A stretch of DNA of 64,000 bases from Echinococcus granulosus (Eukaryota > Platyhelminthes > Cestoda > Cyclophyllidea > Taeniidae): positions 1 through 64,000 of the forward strand of contig NW_020170573.1 of the NCBI RefSeq assembly GCF_000524195.1, read 5' to 3'. The notes beneath the pieces are model-generated. The model was not told the origin of the DNA. It made no database searches and saw only the letters and a list, made by a program, of their open reading frames with translations. This document shows positions 12,901 through 25,611 of the stretch, in pieces. How positions within the stretch are numbered: position 1 is the stretch's first letter; the number at the start of each line of letters is the position of its first letter. The translations under genes and the position numbers were made by a program.

Positions 12901-15900
12901 TTTCGATGACTGTCACCGCATTCGTAAGGCTATCCAGTTTAATCTCCCCATGGCCTGTCATATCAATGAGTACGGCAAACTCACAAAGTATCTGTAGGTC
13001 CTACCTCATTGTTTTGCCCTTTGAATTAGAGTTAATGCTATGCTTTGCGCAAGCAAGTTGGTTAATGGGAAATGAATTGCTTAACCACTAACACCTCCCG
13101 ATTCTTATTTCCTCATGATAAATAGAGGCTTTCCTCCAAATGCTTGACTTAATAATGGATGCATCAAGATGAATTGATGAATCTAGACTTTGGGCTCGTG
13201 GATGCACGCCATTTTAGTCTATAATTGGAACACAGACGACTAGTTGTATTACAGATTCGCTTGCGTGTTCCATAACTTCTCGGTTTTGTCGGAATAGCAT
13301 TAACAAGAAGTTAACGTTATTTGAGATGGGTGGGAATTGGTCACTTCGCTTCATGCGATTTCTTTTCACAAAGACTGTTTGCGGAAATGGTAATAGAGAG
13401 GGCTTACGCTGAACGCAGAACGAAGTTAAAACACCATCTCTCGAGTATTTACGTGAACGCAATTTTAAGAACTAAAGGTCAACCTTTCTTGGTCCTGCTA
13501 GGGCACCGTGAGGTCTCCGGAACACTTCTGCTAGTTTCAGTTTTTTCTCGCTTATCTTTTACCCATTGTATCATCAACGTAACTCTTGCAATTCTAGAAC
13601 AGGGTTACATGCACCACTAACATGTGATTTACAAGTATATATCGAATCGGTGTAGTCCAAAATTTCGTTGTGTTTGTTTTGGGAAAGCGAACAAATTTGG
13701 GAAATGCCAAGGCTTAGTTCGTTTGTTCGTCCTCCCAGGTTCCGCGAGCCTCGATCCGAGGGTCAAATCTCAACCAGCCAGGTAGCCTACGTGACTGAAC
13801 GTCTCCTCTCCATGGCCCAGGCTGCGCGCGAGTGGTACGCGACAACTATGGTGGCAGGGTGCTCTGAGGCCTTGACACCCTCTAAATTGGCCTACATCTT
13901 CCTGCCCTCTGGTTGCGAGGCTACCAGAGACACGCCGCGAGACAAAGTCACCCTGCTTCGAAAGGTGGTGGCTACGCTTCCTAAAGTAAGGCTAATTTAT
14001 TTGTGCATTCGACACGGAGTCTGTAACACCTAATGGTACATAAACACCAAAAGTCATGTGATAGGTCGGTTGTCTATGTTAAATAGCAGGATCAAAGGAC
14101 CTCCGTCTGGCGTGCACAACAGAGTAAATTCAAACCTTCGAGACTACCCATAGATTATTCCATTGGTGGGAGGGCGGGCGTCCCTTAGATATTGTATGAA
14201 TTGGAGAGTTGAAGGTTATGACAATTGTACAGCAGACTAAAGTGCTTTGTCTTTCTGTATGTGTTCTGCTAGGCCTCTAATGGTCACCCGGACATTCGTA
14301 TCTTGGTCGTTCATCTCTGCTTCCTAATGTTCTCGTCTTCGCCCTCTGTTGCTATGCAACTGGCATTTCAGGTAGGTTCTATCATTCAGCAGATGAGTTT
14401 CCTATGTATATTTAACCCACATTGCTTCTCTCAGCACATGCTTGACTACAATATGTAGGATTTTAGGGCTAGAATCTTGATGCTGCCTTTTGAGGAACTC
14501 GATTTTAAGCAGTGTTAGATTTCAGCTATCTTTAAGTGACTCTATTATATCAAAACTGTGAATTAGTGATTTCTTGTGCAATAGCAGTAAAAGGATTAGA
14601 GGACGGGAAAATTCGGGTGGTTTTGCGGTATGTGAAAGATTTTGTCATTCTAATAGGTAGTCAGCGAATTCCTGACGCATGGCAAGTTTTCTGCTTAATG
14701 TTTTCTCCCCCGTTTGTCAATCCGCTCTCTCCCGTGCAGACCTGTGCTCTGAAGCGCTTACTTAGCTTTAATCTCCAATGTACCAATTCGCTGTTTGCGC
14801 GCCTGGTGTATTTTACACTTCGTTTTTTGCTCTTACTTCATCACTTCTCCCTCCTCGTGACCTTCAGTGGTCAAACAGATATTAATATCATTTATAATTC
14901 CTAACTTTCTGTGTAAACGTAAGTTTGGTGCCTTATTTTTCTCAATTTAAATTTAGTTGTGATGCGAAGTCTCGTCGTCGTGCTCGGCTAGCTCTCTATC
15001 TCGCACACACAATCTGTGCACAGATCTACATGATATTTTCAATAGCATTTAGCGGCATGCTGGTTTTACGATAGCCCATTCACTTTTACCAGTGAAAATT
15101 TGATCTGGAAGGTCCGTTTTTTTGTTCAACAGGTATTCTTGAACATGATAAGCAAAGTTTCGTAGCGTGAGGGCATTTAAACTGTGTTTTGTCTATTCCT
15201 TCATGGTGTAGGTTTTTGACACAACGACCACTAATTGTGCCTCTACTGCTGTACCTATCGGGGACGGTGGCTGTGACGGCACGGATAATTTCGCCTCGCG
15301 ATCGATTTCAGCGGATGATGCGGTTCGTCTTCTCACTGCTTCATATCACCTCTCCACCGAGGAGGTCACTGCATTACTGCCTTCTGGCGGCACCAAGGAG
15401 GGCTCTCACCACCCTGACGTCATTACACCGGGTTCGTTTAAAGGACCTCAGTTTTCTTTACCTTTTTTCCTCCTGGCTACTACGTCTCCAGTGTTTTGTT
15501 TAAACTTGCTCGGGCTGGATTTTTAATGGGCGGCTGACAAATTGGTGCTATTTCCAAGTTTTCTTGCAGACTGGTATAGTATTTTTACTCCGTTCAACCT
15601 ATGGAAAAGCTACTGGTACGAACGGTGCCCGAGTGAACCCGAAATTTTGAATTTACAACAGTGAGCGGAGGTGAATAGTCCCCAATTGGTGATACTTGCG
15701 TTCATTTTGCACATCGCCTCGTGTACCAGTGTCTAACTACTGTACCAAAAGCTTTGACGAATGAGGATCAGCAGATTGTCTAAACTGTATTGAGACAGTC
15801 GACTTGTGTCAGGTTATTTTCTTACCCAGAGTACGCTCACGTCTCAAAATCGCGAGTATACGCGAATGGTCATGCTTGCCGTCCCCATGGAAAATCTTGT

Positions 15901-17167
15901 CTTACTCAATTGCATAGCTGGCCATTTGTTAGTTAGGCGTCTGAAGTGAAGTGCTCCACCCACAGACTGGCAACGAACCATGGTGGTCGAGATCGCCACT
16001 GATAGATACACTTGAAACCGTCCTTGAAACATCTACACCATTGAGTCATGTCTTATTGCTGAGGAGTTGAGCTCCTCATCTCCACACAAACAGTGTCTGA
16101 AGTCTTCTGTTGATATGAGTAGTCGCGAATTTTACACCTTCGTCCACGACAAACTTCGACATCCACCAAATGCTGTTGTCAGTCACCCTGAGTAACGGTG
16201 TCTGGACTGCACCGGACTGTATCACGACGCCTGCACTGGCTGCTATTGCTTATGCAATAAAAAATATGGTTTTTGGTTTTGCCTGTACTTCTGCCAGGGG
16301 AGCATTCTACTTTTATGCATGTCTACTCCACTGAAAACCCTGATTTGTCATTGTCACCTTTCGTATTTGATTGCCAAAACGGTGACGCTTTTTCTAACTT
16401 ATGAGCAACCACAAATTCCCTTGAAGATACTTTCGTGCTGATATCAAGGTGTAGTGTTTGAAGCTCTTTACTTCAGGAGGAGTTTTGCCTAAGTGGATGA
16501 CTCCTTGTACTGTTCGAGGAGATGAATGGGCGAGTTTGGCAATTCTCTTCGATCTGTTTTTTGAAAATTCTGGTCCTTAATTTAAAAATCAGAAGTATTT
16601 CTTGGCTCTCCCACAATTTATAACGCAAATTTGTCCCTGTAGTTGTGGGTTGACTCCGTCTCCTTGAGTTTATTTACTTTCTAATACGTACATATGAGCA
16701 GTTCAATGAGATCCTTTTTATCTATGACCTTTGGTCAACTATTATCTTGCTTGGCTATCCCATCAAAATATATAGAAATATGCATGGCTTCTCGCAGATT
16801 AATGTTTCTGCCATTTGTCAAGGTGAAAATGGTTGGATGACAAGCTTTTAGTTTTCGCTTTATAGATTATCTGGCCCAGGCAATGAGCAGCCACCATCCC
16901 AAACTCGTGTCTATTTACGAGGACTACAAGAACGAGCTCATTCGCCTGCGCGGTCAGTCGGAGCGAGCTATTTCGGAGACCTCTTCCACTTCCAACTCCA
17001 TCTGCAGTCTCTACAGCTCAAGCACCGAAGAAGTCGATTTCAAGCCAGGACATCGCAGGGAAGCCTCCAACACTTCTGTCGCCTCTTCTACGGTCTCCCT
17101 TGAACAGGCGGCTGAGACTGATCTTCGGAACCGCGTTGCTACTCCGCTCACAAACCGAGATCTATGA
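9942..17167 (+). CDS. Lysophosphatidylcholine acyltransferase, LPCAT1/2 type
   Basis: Ten exons: 9942-10632, 10699-10757, 11879-11913, 11995-12049, 12169-12251, 12871-12987, 13739-13985, 14273-14371, 15212-15431, 16866-17167; about 635 aa, roughly 100 longer than human LPCAT1/2. The family re-acylates lysophosphatidylcholine (or lyso-PAF) with acyl-CoA at ER or lipid-droplet membranes. Seen: NPFVH near residue 40; one long hydrophobic stretch at about 54-84; the catalytic H-x4-D motif HSSFYD at 143-148; FIKMTQPILVNRDD; the LPCAT motif EGTCTN at 216-221; then PVQPAILRW, ITWTWDGPG, LELLWLT, LPVYIPNE and NVRAVMAK as in LPCAT1. The C-terminal half is EF-hand-like (DIRILVVHLCF, VAMQLAFQ) but without a clear calcium loop. 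It ends in a Ser/Thr-rich tail. All phases agree. The start could instead be the in-frame ATG at 9972. Intron 9 contains the 385-nt repeat in antisense. Confidence 0.93.
15870..16254 (-). repeat. 385-nt dispersed repeat, copy 1 (in LPCAT intron 9)
   Basis: Read on the minus strand from CATAAGCAATAGCAG to ACGGCAAGCATGA, it aligns end to end with 28037-28421 without any insertion or deletion. By eye I count 12 substitutions in 385 positions. Similarity stops sharply at the 3' end and within a few bases at the 5' end. The longer open frame of the other copy is interrupted here by a stop (TAG for TGG). A 19-nt hairpin lies at 16060-16078. I do not recognise the family. Confidence 0.88.
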
Positions 17168-17431
17168 TTCATTCCACCCTCACCACCTATACTGTCTTCC
17201 GCCATTCTCATGTTATTGTCATTTCAGTCCCCTCCCTTATCGATTTCAATCTGCAAACCGATTAGCTGAGCGAGCTGCTCTTCCTCTCTCTCTCTCCCTC
17301 TCTGTCTCCATCTTTTATTGTTGCATTTTTATAAGACATGCATTTATGCAGCTTCTGGTGTATCCCTACGCGCCGTACTGTTTTGATGGGGATATACCTA
17401 CCTCTCTCCCCCTGTGTCCTCTTCCTCCTTG

Positions 17432-17437
17432 AATAAA
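17432..17437 (+). terminator. Poly(A) signal of the LPCAT gene
   Basis: AATAAA lies 265 nt after the LPCAT stop codon in a T-rich setting (GAATAAAAATTTTATT). It is the only canonical signal noticed close downstream of that gene. Confidence 0.6.
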
Positions 17438-17890
17438 AATTTTATTAGAGTTGTTGTTACTCACACTGCCACTGCTACTGCTTCCACTACTGTTTTCGTT
17501 GTGATCATTTTTACAGTTACCCCTCATATGCACTCGTATTGAAAAAGGTGCCTTTGCTATCCTAACTTACCCTCTCTTCCCGATGCACTGTGTGGTGTGA
17601 GGTGACCGCCTGTATAGACTAACCGGCCTAGCTGCATCATTTTGTCCCATCGAACGTCATTCATTTTGCGTCAGTCATTAAGTAAGTGAAATAGGTCCAC
17701 TCCTTAACGAAGCTGGACCAAGATCTAAGTTGGTTGAGCGATTTGTGATTTTTCTGTAGTCTTCTACAGAGAAAACAAAGTCGTCCAAATCGAGATTATG
17801 TAGTTTTCAGCGACATTGGCTGCCAAAAGTCTCAACGTTTCAATTAGACGATTGAATCGGTAGGAAATGTAGAGAATGGAGGTTGATACA

Positions 17891-17908
17891 TGGCTTTTTG
17901 CCTTTCAG
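17891..17908 (+). promoter_or_regulatory. Splice or trans-splice acceptor just before TDP2 ATG
   Basis: A pyrimidine tract ending in TTTCAG lies 13 nt before the TDP2 start codon. It could end an intron in the 5' UTR or receive a spliced leader. The sequence cannot separate the two. Confidence 0.5.
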
Positions 17909-17921
17909 ATTGATAAACGCC

Positions 17922-20900
17922 ATGGACGTTGATAGTCCGGATGATCTTCCCTCAGAAGACGAGTGTTTTAAGCGCTGCGAATTGTTCTCCCAGCTCACCA
18001 ACACCAACAACGCCCTAGCCATGATGTTCCTCCAACAGGTATCTTGGAACCTCGAGGTAAAGTCAAATGCTTCTACTTAAACCTTATCAGTATGTGTATA
18101 AACAATTATTAACTGCACTTCCCACTTTAGGCAGCAGTTGAGCGGTTCTACGAGACCATGGGCGGTTTACCAGAGAGAAGCAGGTAGTGAGGCTTTCATT
18201 TCATAAAATATCCGAATTTGATGTCTTGATTGGCTTAGCAAGGCCATTGAAGGAATAGAGCAATGCACAAAGGTCATATTTACTTTTATCCCACGGAAAT
18301 ATCAGTCTACTGAACTACGAGGAAGAAGGGGGGTTGATCCTCAAACACACCATAATTTTGAATCATTTTTCGATTGAAGATGTATTTCTTTGAAAGTTCG
18401 TTTTGAGAAAAGATTTACTTCGTGCCCAGAGTTCGCATTGTGAATTATCTTTTGTTTTAACTGCGATATCATGCTGTCATCAGAGGCATCGAAAGTGGTT
18501 TATGTCAGAGTAGTGCTTCAGCTATTCCAACAAGTTGGATGTGCTTGACTGAAGAGCATACTTTTAGTCAAGCTCCTGCCTCAAAATGTGAAAAGTGAGA
18601 TGGGAAATCTTTGTCAAGGAGATGATTTTAAAACCGGTAGTGTGGTGGTGAATGTTCAAAACACGAGCATCGCGCGAAAATCGCATACCCAAGTGAACTG
18701 CAAATATACCTCAGTAGGAGATTGACGATTGAGTATATTCTTAGAAGTTATTTTATTTTGGAAGAAATGCAGTTGTAAATAGGTGGTAGAAGGAGTGCTT
18801 CTTCAAGACGCAACCCTACTAGAAGGCACAATTGTTTATGAATAAGCGTTAAATCCGTGCCTCTGATCCCGAAACAAATGGTAGCGCTTGGAAGAAAGAA
18901 ACGAAGCCAAAAAGCCCACGCCCAATCCTGTGGGAAAATAAGAAAACACAGATTACTTATTTCAGATTTTAGGGACCTATGTGCCCCACCTATTTTCACA
19001 TTGTCTAAGTGGCCGCCTAAGAGTGTTATTCAGACACTGTGCTGCGTGTTTATGAAGGACGTAACAGAAAAATGCTTTATTTGCAATCAATCCAAGTTAA
19101 AAAGACGTCATTTATGGTCTCTGGTCCCTAGATTGAGTCACCTACTTCTTTTATTGTCGGTGGTTCCAGAAGAACTTTTGACGTTCACCTAAAATGTCAT
19201 AAAGATGATCTTGTGGGTAGAGGATTAAAGCACCAATGTAGGCTTTGGATTTAAAGACACGTATTTCGAATAATTACTCCCATTTCCATCCTTTTTTGAA
19301 TCACTTTTGATATTTCTCGACCTCAGAAATATCTTATAAAACAGCAACAAGTATTTTGGTAGGGCGCTTTTCTAACGGCTTTTTTTTTCGTGTCCGTTAG
19401 ACCCCAACCCCAATCCTGGTCCTCCGCACCCGTTATTGATTTGACCTCGGACAGTGACGAGTTGGTAGTGGCAAAGGAAGGGGAAGAGACGGAGGAAGTG
19501 GTGGACAAGCAGCACGCACACCTCTTTCGTCTGCTCTCCTGGAATATCGATGGACTAAGTGTGCAGTCGCGCGACTTTCGAACACCCGCGGTCGTCGCGC
19601 TTATTAGAAGGTGAGGGGGGTCGGATTTCCTGTTTTCTATCCTGCAGTGCGGACTCACAAAATGTGGCAAGTGATGCAAGCAACTTGTCTTTTGATAGGT
19701 GGGATTCGTTTGTGTGTGTAGTTGATTTCTGTGGGTAGGTATGTTTAACAACTGTTTTGCACTAATCACTTTATGCCTTCTTAAACTTGTCATATCTTCA
19801 GAGAGATGTCAGTTTATTTGTACACTTAATTTCCGCTTAGCATTGATTTTGAATAGCAATACTTCATACAAATCCTCTGAACAAGCCTCCATATTTCTTC
19901 GTTTAGCCTATTGAACTGAATGAGTTTTCTTTTAGAACTTGAATCATGAAAATATGGCTATTTAAATTAGATACCTCATTGAAGCTAGAACTGAGATTGA
20001 ATTAACATCACGTGCTTCTCCTTTGGATCCATCCGGAGGTACCAGAATTGCATTTCGGTGCTTTGCGATTTGCAGCGAGAAGTTCCACGTGGTTTGCCTG
20101 CAAGAGGTGGTGAAGGAGTCTTTGGCCTACATAAAGGAGCAATTGACCTCGCTTTATGAGGTCTTCCATCCTCAGGACGTTCAAAGGCGCGACTACTTTC
20201 CTATTATCTGCATCCTCAAGCACTCCGGTCTCTCCATCCTCCCCGACACCTTCAAGGTAGTCTGCTTCACCTCCTCCATTTCATGTAAAATGGGTTAGAT
20301 TATCATTCTATAATTACTTTCGAAGAAGTTAGAAAATTCTTGAAATATATGAGATTTGTGAATTAATTGTAACCTTACGGTAAGGTGCAATTGGTTTTTA
20401 TTGTTCATCCAACTTTTTCGAGCTATAGTGAGCCGTAAGTTATTTTTTGGAAGATGGGTAATTTCATATCAAAAGCTGAGGCATAATAGGGCATCCGAAT
20501 TCTAATATTTTGTATGATTATTTGCTTTTACGCCTCACGGCCTTTAGGCCTAACTCAGTTATTTTTGAAGACGTTATAAGATTGAGAGTAAGGAGGTAGT
20601 TTTGTTTAAAAGCGTGTTTAAGGCGTGGGATGCTATTAGCCTGGAGCAGAATAAACAGTTTTGTGCCACTAGCGTGAGTCGAATCGTGAGAGGCTGCACA
20701 GTTATTATTACCATTGAAATGTATTTTCTTCTGCTAAATTATGTTCCGGTGTTCAGATTATCTCTGAAGACGCTATTAAAGGTACAAGCATGAAAGTGGC
20801 TTAGCTACCCTTTTCAATATTATTATTCCACACAAGTGGCGCATCCTTTTCTATACCTCAGACTCGTGTCAAAATTGTGTGAAATGTGGTAACGGGTTTT

Positions 20901-23715
20901 ACCGAGTCGTGTCACAAACAGCTATATTAAGTTCGAAACCATGAAACAGTTGCAGGACATTCCTAGTCCAAGAATATCGGAGTTTTTTTAGTTTTTAAGC
21001 AGCTCTCAGGTGGGTATCGGTAGTACATGTTTTTGTTACATGTTTAAAGTGAAAAACATGTGGGTGGCTATGATTTTCCCATGAGACTCTGGTAGCACAC
21101 CTGTTAACAAAGGTGTAGAAGAGTTGGCGGATGCATGATGAAGGGACAGAGACCGTGCCGAATCATTGGACATTCAGAGCTCCATTTTACTGACAGTTCA
21201 TTTACTTGCCAGCCTCTGTCTCCACTCACTCGAGCTTACCGCTTCTCTTAACTGGCAACGATTCTTGAAAGCCACTAGACGTGTGATTCCGAATCATAGG
21301 TAATTCCTTTTCCCGGATCGACGATGCAACGTATCCTCCTGAGTGTGGATGTGGTCCTCGACGTGCCACATCTTCTACGCACCAATCCAAGGGCCCGGCA
21401 ATGGGAGCAGATACCACTGCGGGTTCGCCTGTGGACGTCGCACCTGGAGAGTTGTAACCAGTTTGCTGAAGAACGTATGCACCAACTCAAACGCGCTTGG
21501 GGGGCCATGCAGGCCGCTATCCATCCTGGCTCCAGTTCTGCCAACGGCCCGCTCTGTGGCATCCTCTGTGGCGACTTGAACATTCGCGATAAGGAGGTGG
21601 GTGCTAAAGAGATAACACTGATTTGATTACACACTGAAATTTTTAAAATTATTCAATAACCTTACAAACCGCCTTTAATACACTGCCGTAGACTTGCAGG
21701 TTACACATATTTTTATTTAAATAAGCGTAAGATTGAGCTAAAACAGCAGTGGTCGAAATGTTTGGCATTGTTTCATATAATCAGGAAGAGAGGAAGACCC
21801 ATTCTGTTTTTTCCTTAATGGCATAATGGATTACATAATATTTGAGGCGATTTGCTGGTTATGACGACTTTCCTGTAAGTGATGCCATAGCATTCGAAAG
21901 AAAGTGATCAAAATTTACAAAGGAATTATTCATTTAACGCTAAACACGCATCTATTTACTAACATCCTGCTGTAGACACATCTGGGATTGAAAATGAGGC
22001 TTGGTTCAAAGTGGGACATGGTTCTGATTTAATTTTCCTTGTAACTATAAAACAATAAATTATTGACAGATTGGGGTGGTTGCCAGTACTGTGATGTAGT
22101 GTCACTAAGACCGATAGAAAACGGTCATCACTGCCGCAGACCCAGTCCCTTTCATTCTAAACTAGCCTTCGTTTACACACCATAACGCAAGATCTGCCAT
22201 TGGATGTGGATGGCCGTCTTACCTTCAGTCGGCATGTACTGATAAAGTAGGAAAGTGTGCTTGCATACGGGGTGGAAAAAGATGTATGACGCACTTTAGA
22301 CGGGAAGAATTTTGATGTGAGAGTTCACCTTGCCTCGTTGTGGTGACTTGAATATTTACCATAAAGACCAATGTGGGAAAGCAGATAGTAGATAGTCTTC
22401 GAGTCGCTTTGGATTCACAGTGCAAGGTATTTGGCAGTACCGGTGGAAAATTGAACTGAGTGATTTGTTGTCACTTCGATGGAACCGCAGGTCGTCAATA
22501 GGCTTCTACAAGTTCACAATAACCAGTACAATTCACCAAAGCAGTTTCACTTGGCATAAGCGTATCACCTGCGACTGGAATAAATCGAGATCGATTCTGA
22601 ATACAAAGTGTCCTTGTTTCCCTTCTTCTGTCACCGTCTAGCGGACTAAATTCTTCCTTAACAAATTGTCCAGGGCGCATTTTACGAATAGATGCTCTGC
22701 AAGCCTAAGAACCCAGTTGTGCCTGTGTTAAAATGTATCGTCGAAACAAGAATGAATCGGCCTTTCTGCATAAAGTCACAGATCTCTCAAGAGATCAGTG
22801 GTTAACATTCGAGATGAGGTGGTGGCTGTGCGAAGGGGAATCTTGATTATCTTTGAAGGCGATATTTAGCTAATAGCGATACTGCTTTGTGGATTTTCGG
22901 CGCAAAATGCTTGGCAATTTATAAGATCCCCCGGCGGGAGTTTTTTCTAATACATTAATGCGCTGTTATATTTTTTGTCACCAGAACATCTTCTTAATCT
23001 GTGAACACGATCATTCTTGGCTCATCTTCTGTGCGTTCAGCTGGAGTGAACTGATGAACTGACGAATGCCTGCATTAAAGGTCCCAATCATCCTTACGAG
23101 AGTTGCATACAACCACTCCTGAAGACATTTAAAAATGGGAGAAACGCCTTTTGTTTTGGGTCGAGGTGATAGATTGGAATTTGCTCCAAAATTGGGTTAG
23201 CGTAAGTCTCCACTTCCCAGTTTACTTGTCAATTTAGGTAGCAGAATTCGCTGGACCAGTAGATGGTATCGCCTTATGAGTTGTAGAATGGTGCGTGTAG
23301 TTTCACAATTAGCACACATCGGGAAACTTCAGCTGTGATGAGCTCACATACGCATTTTAATGAAATCCGCGGATAACATCTTGACAATCATTTTTTTTAG
23401 ATCGAAGAGCTGGGCGGACTACCGCAGGGAATGGTGGACGTGTGGGAGATGTGTGGAGCTCGACCCGAGGCCAAGGCGACCTGGGATCCGCGGCGCAATC
23501 CAAACCTCCAGCTGGACCACCCGCAGTCGAACGGTCCTCACAGCCGTCCGCCCGCCTACGGTATGCGCTTCGATCGACTACATGTGCTTGGAGGTGGACT
23601 ACGTCCGGTGGATTTTGAGCTGCGTGGCCTTGAGCGAGTGCCGGGGCGCTCACACTTCCCCTCTGATCATTGGGCTATCTTGGGCCACTTTGACTTCGCT
23701 CCACCTCCCACGTGA
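17922..23715 (+). CDS. TDP2: Tyrosyl-DNA phosphodiesterase 2
   Basis: Six exons: 17922-18056, 18131-18183, 19401-19610, 19971-20256, 21300-21596, 23401-23715; 431 aa (human 362). TDP2 removes topoisomerase II peptides from 5' DNA ends in the nucleus, using the Mg-dependent EEP nuclease fold. Seen: a UBA-like domain at about 25-60 (ALAMMFLQQVSWNLE joined to AAVERFYETMGG); an acidic SUMO-interaction-like motif VIDLTSDSDE at 74-83; then the four catalytic motifs, SWNIDGL (Asn111), CLQEV (Glu178), GDLNIRD (Asp320, Asn322) and SDHW (His417). VIPFPGSTMQR and SHLES also match TDP2. All junctions keep phase. Exon 4 begins at an acceptor at 19969-19970 and adds about 40 residues before CLQEV that vertebrates lack, so that boundary is the least certain. 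It lies tandem to LPCAT on the same strand. Confidence 0.94.
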
Positions 23716-23782
23716 CTTTGAGCAGCTAATCGATCGCTCGATCCGCGCTGCGTTGACTGGCTGATTTGAAACAGAGTGGTAT

Positions 23783-23803
23783 CCGTTTTTTTTTTAAAAA
23801 CGG
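23783..23803. repeat. Small perfect hairpin after TDP2
   Basis: CCGTTTTT, a five-T loop, then AAAAACGG, starting 68 nt after the TDP2 stop codon. Eight base pairs are possible. It may be chance in AT-rich DNA. Confidence 0.5.
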
Positions 23804-25611
23804 GTGTTTTTTGCTGCATTTTTAACTCTCAATTGTCTTTCGGAGATTTTGGCGAAGTGCCAGACTCACGGTACGTGTAAGGATGGAATACTAGAAAGGT
23901 GAAGCACAGATTCGAAAGCACCGGATACCCATCTGTCGCTTTACGACATAAAATCTTTCTATTATTTCTGTACAGTACGACTCACTGCCTAAATACTTGG
24001 GTACCTACGTTTAGTATTGTTTCGGAAGTTTTCCCGTCTGCTTTTAATACTTCTGACTCTTTTTTTTCAGCATGTGCTGTAGACGATATAAAAGTTGCAA
24101 GTATTCTTACTGCATTCTATGGGCTTGCATCAATTTCCTGACGAAACATACATAAATATCGGTAGGACTTTTGTCTACGAGGCAAGAACGTGCTTCTTGC
24201 TTAGTTAGAGGTGAAAGGGCTTCTGGCCATTCTCCAAAAATATTGGCTTGGTAAATGTGCGGTTTAAATGTTTTGGCTTGTCCTTATTTTTTTTACATTC
24301 CCTCCAATGCTTAAGCTGAAACTGAATCAGTTTGACAGGCGTTAGATTATTAAAATTAACATTTGGCTTTGGTTATATCACCATTTGGGAACTTTTCTCC
24401 GTACACTCGAGTAAAACGGTATGGAATTCTTGGGATCGTGAATAAGTAAAGTAAACCTATGCTTACAATCTTAGATGCGTAAATATGCAAGACGGCCTTT
24501 TTATCTCTACAATCACCTAAATTTGGTCACTACATTCGTTTTTAACCATCGTTTTCATTATCCCGGACTCCAATTCCGGTGCCCCTCAAACGAGGGAGGC
24601 TATGTTTACTCAGCGTCCGCCTTCTTGTTACTAGAAGTGAGTTACAGCGTTTTCATCGTGCCTCAAGGTGCGGTATACGGAGAAGGAACATTGGCATCAT
24701 AATCAAGCCGCCTGGATGTTAGCATTCAACACAGCATCCCAATGAGTCGGTGCATCAGTTACTTTTTCCCTTCTGCCCTCTCTCACATCGTACCTGATGT
24801 GTGGAATGTTATTCACGTCAGCCATTCCTTTTTTGCGAAATTTACTGTTGACATAGATCTGGGTCTAGGAGGTGGAACTACCAGAAGAACAGAGCCTTGG
24901 ATTTAGTGATGTACAAGGGGGAGAGCGAAGCGACATGCGAGAAAAAAAACTACTTACCGACCGCCAGTTAATCAGGAGGACCCATCAGGCACCATAGTAG
25001 CGTATAACGGTCTACATTTAAACTACATTACATCTACTCGGTCAAATTGACTAGTTATTAGTGAAAAGGCAGGAATTACTTTGTATTTAGGTTTAAGAAC
25101 TTGAAATTCATTCAGAAATGCTTGAATTTACATCTGGTAGACAGGTAGACTAGCTTAACTATGGCAAGATGGTGGTGGGTGTATGAATAAATGAATACGG
25201 GCAAATAAATGAGGGAAAGACAACAATTCCACACCAGTGGGACATGGTTAGTGAGAGGTCACCTTATGAGGAAGTAACCGGAGTTTCTGCTATTGCCTAC
25301 GGGAAAAAAGACTAAACAGTTGTTTTGTCATTTCACAGGGGAAGTCTTTAGCTAACAAGTGGACAAACAAGAAACTATTTACCGTTTTATTGATGAGATA
25401 AAGGCGTGATTGCAGTCATTCTTGAAACAAGGAAAACATGGATCCATGATACACGTTCTGCTTTTTATCAGCAAGTTTATCATAATGCCATTAAATCGAA
25501 AACAAAAAATGGGGGTGTGTAAATTATCAAGAAAATTGGTACGAAAGTACTCTAAAGTACTTCTTGAATTTCGTACTTTACGTAACCAGATTTTCAATTC
25601 AACTGAACTTA
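23804..25611. other. Intergenic region after TDP2, nothing recognised
   Basis: No exon, RNA gene or repeat copy was recognised. The open frames here are short, and the reading at 23899-24141 has no family resemblance. The 3' UTR of TDP2 must lie in the first part. Confidence 0.4.

Larger units (their letters stand above)
17168..17921 (+). other. LPCAT 3' UTR and spacer to TDP2
   Basis: The first 270 nt are a pyrimidine-rich 3' UTR (CT repeat at about 17278-17310) ending near a canonical poly(A) signal at 17432. A CNN-repeat-like stretch (cactgccactgctactgc) follows at about 17460. The remainder shows no gene and ends in the acceptor that precedes TDP2. Confidence 0.6.

Noticed and set aside
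23050..23090. Possible hammerhead ribozyme (CTGATGA followed by GACGAA)
   Set aside because: Stem II would be too short, the second core does not read GAAA, and no flanking stems I and III pair.
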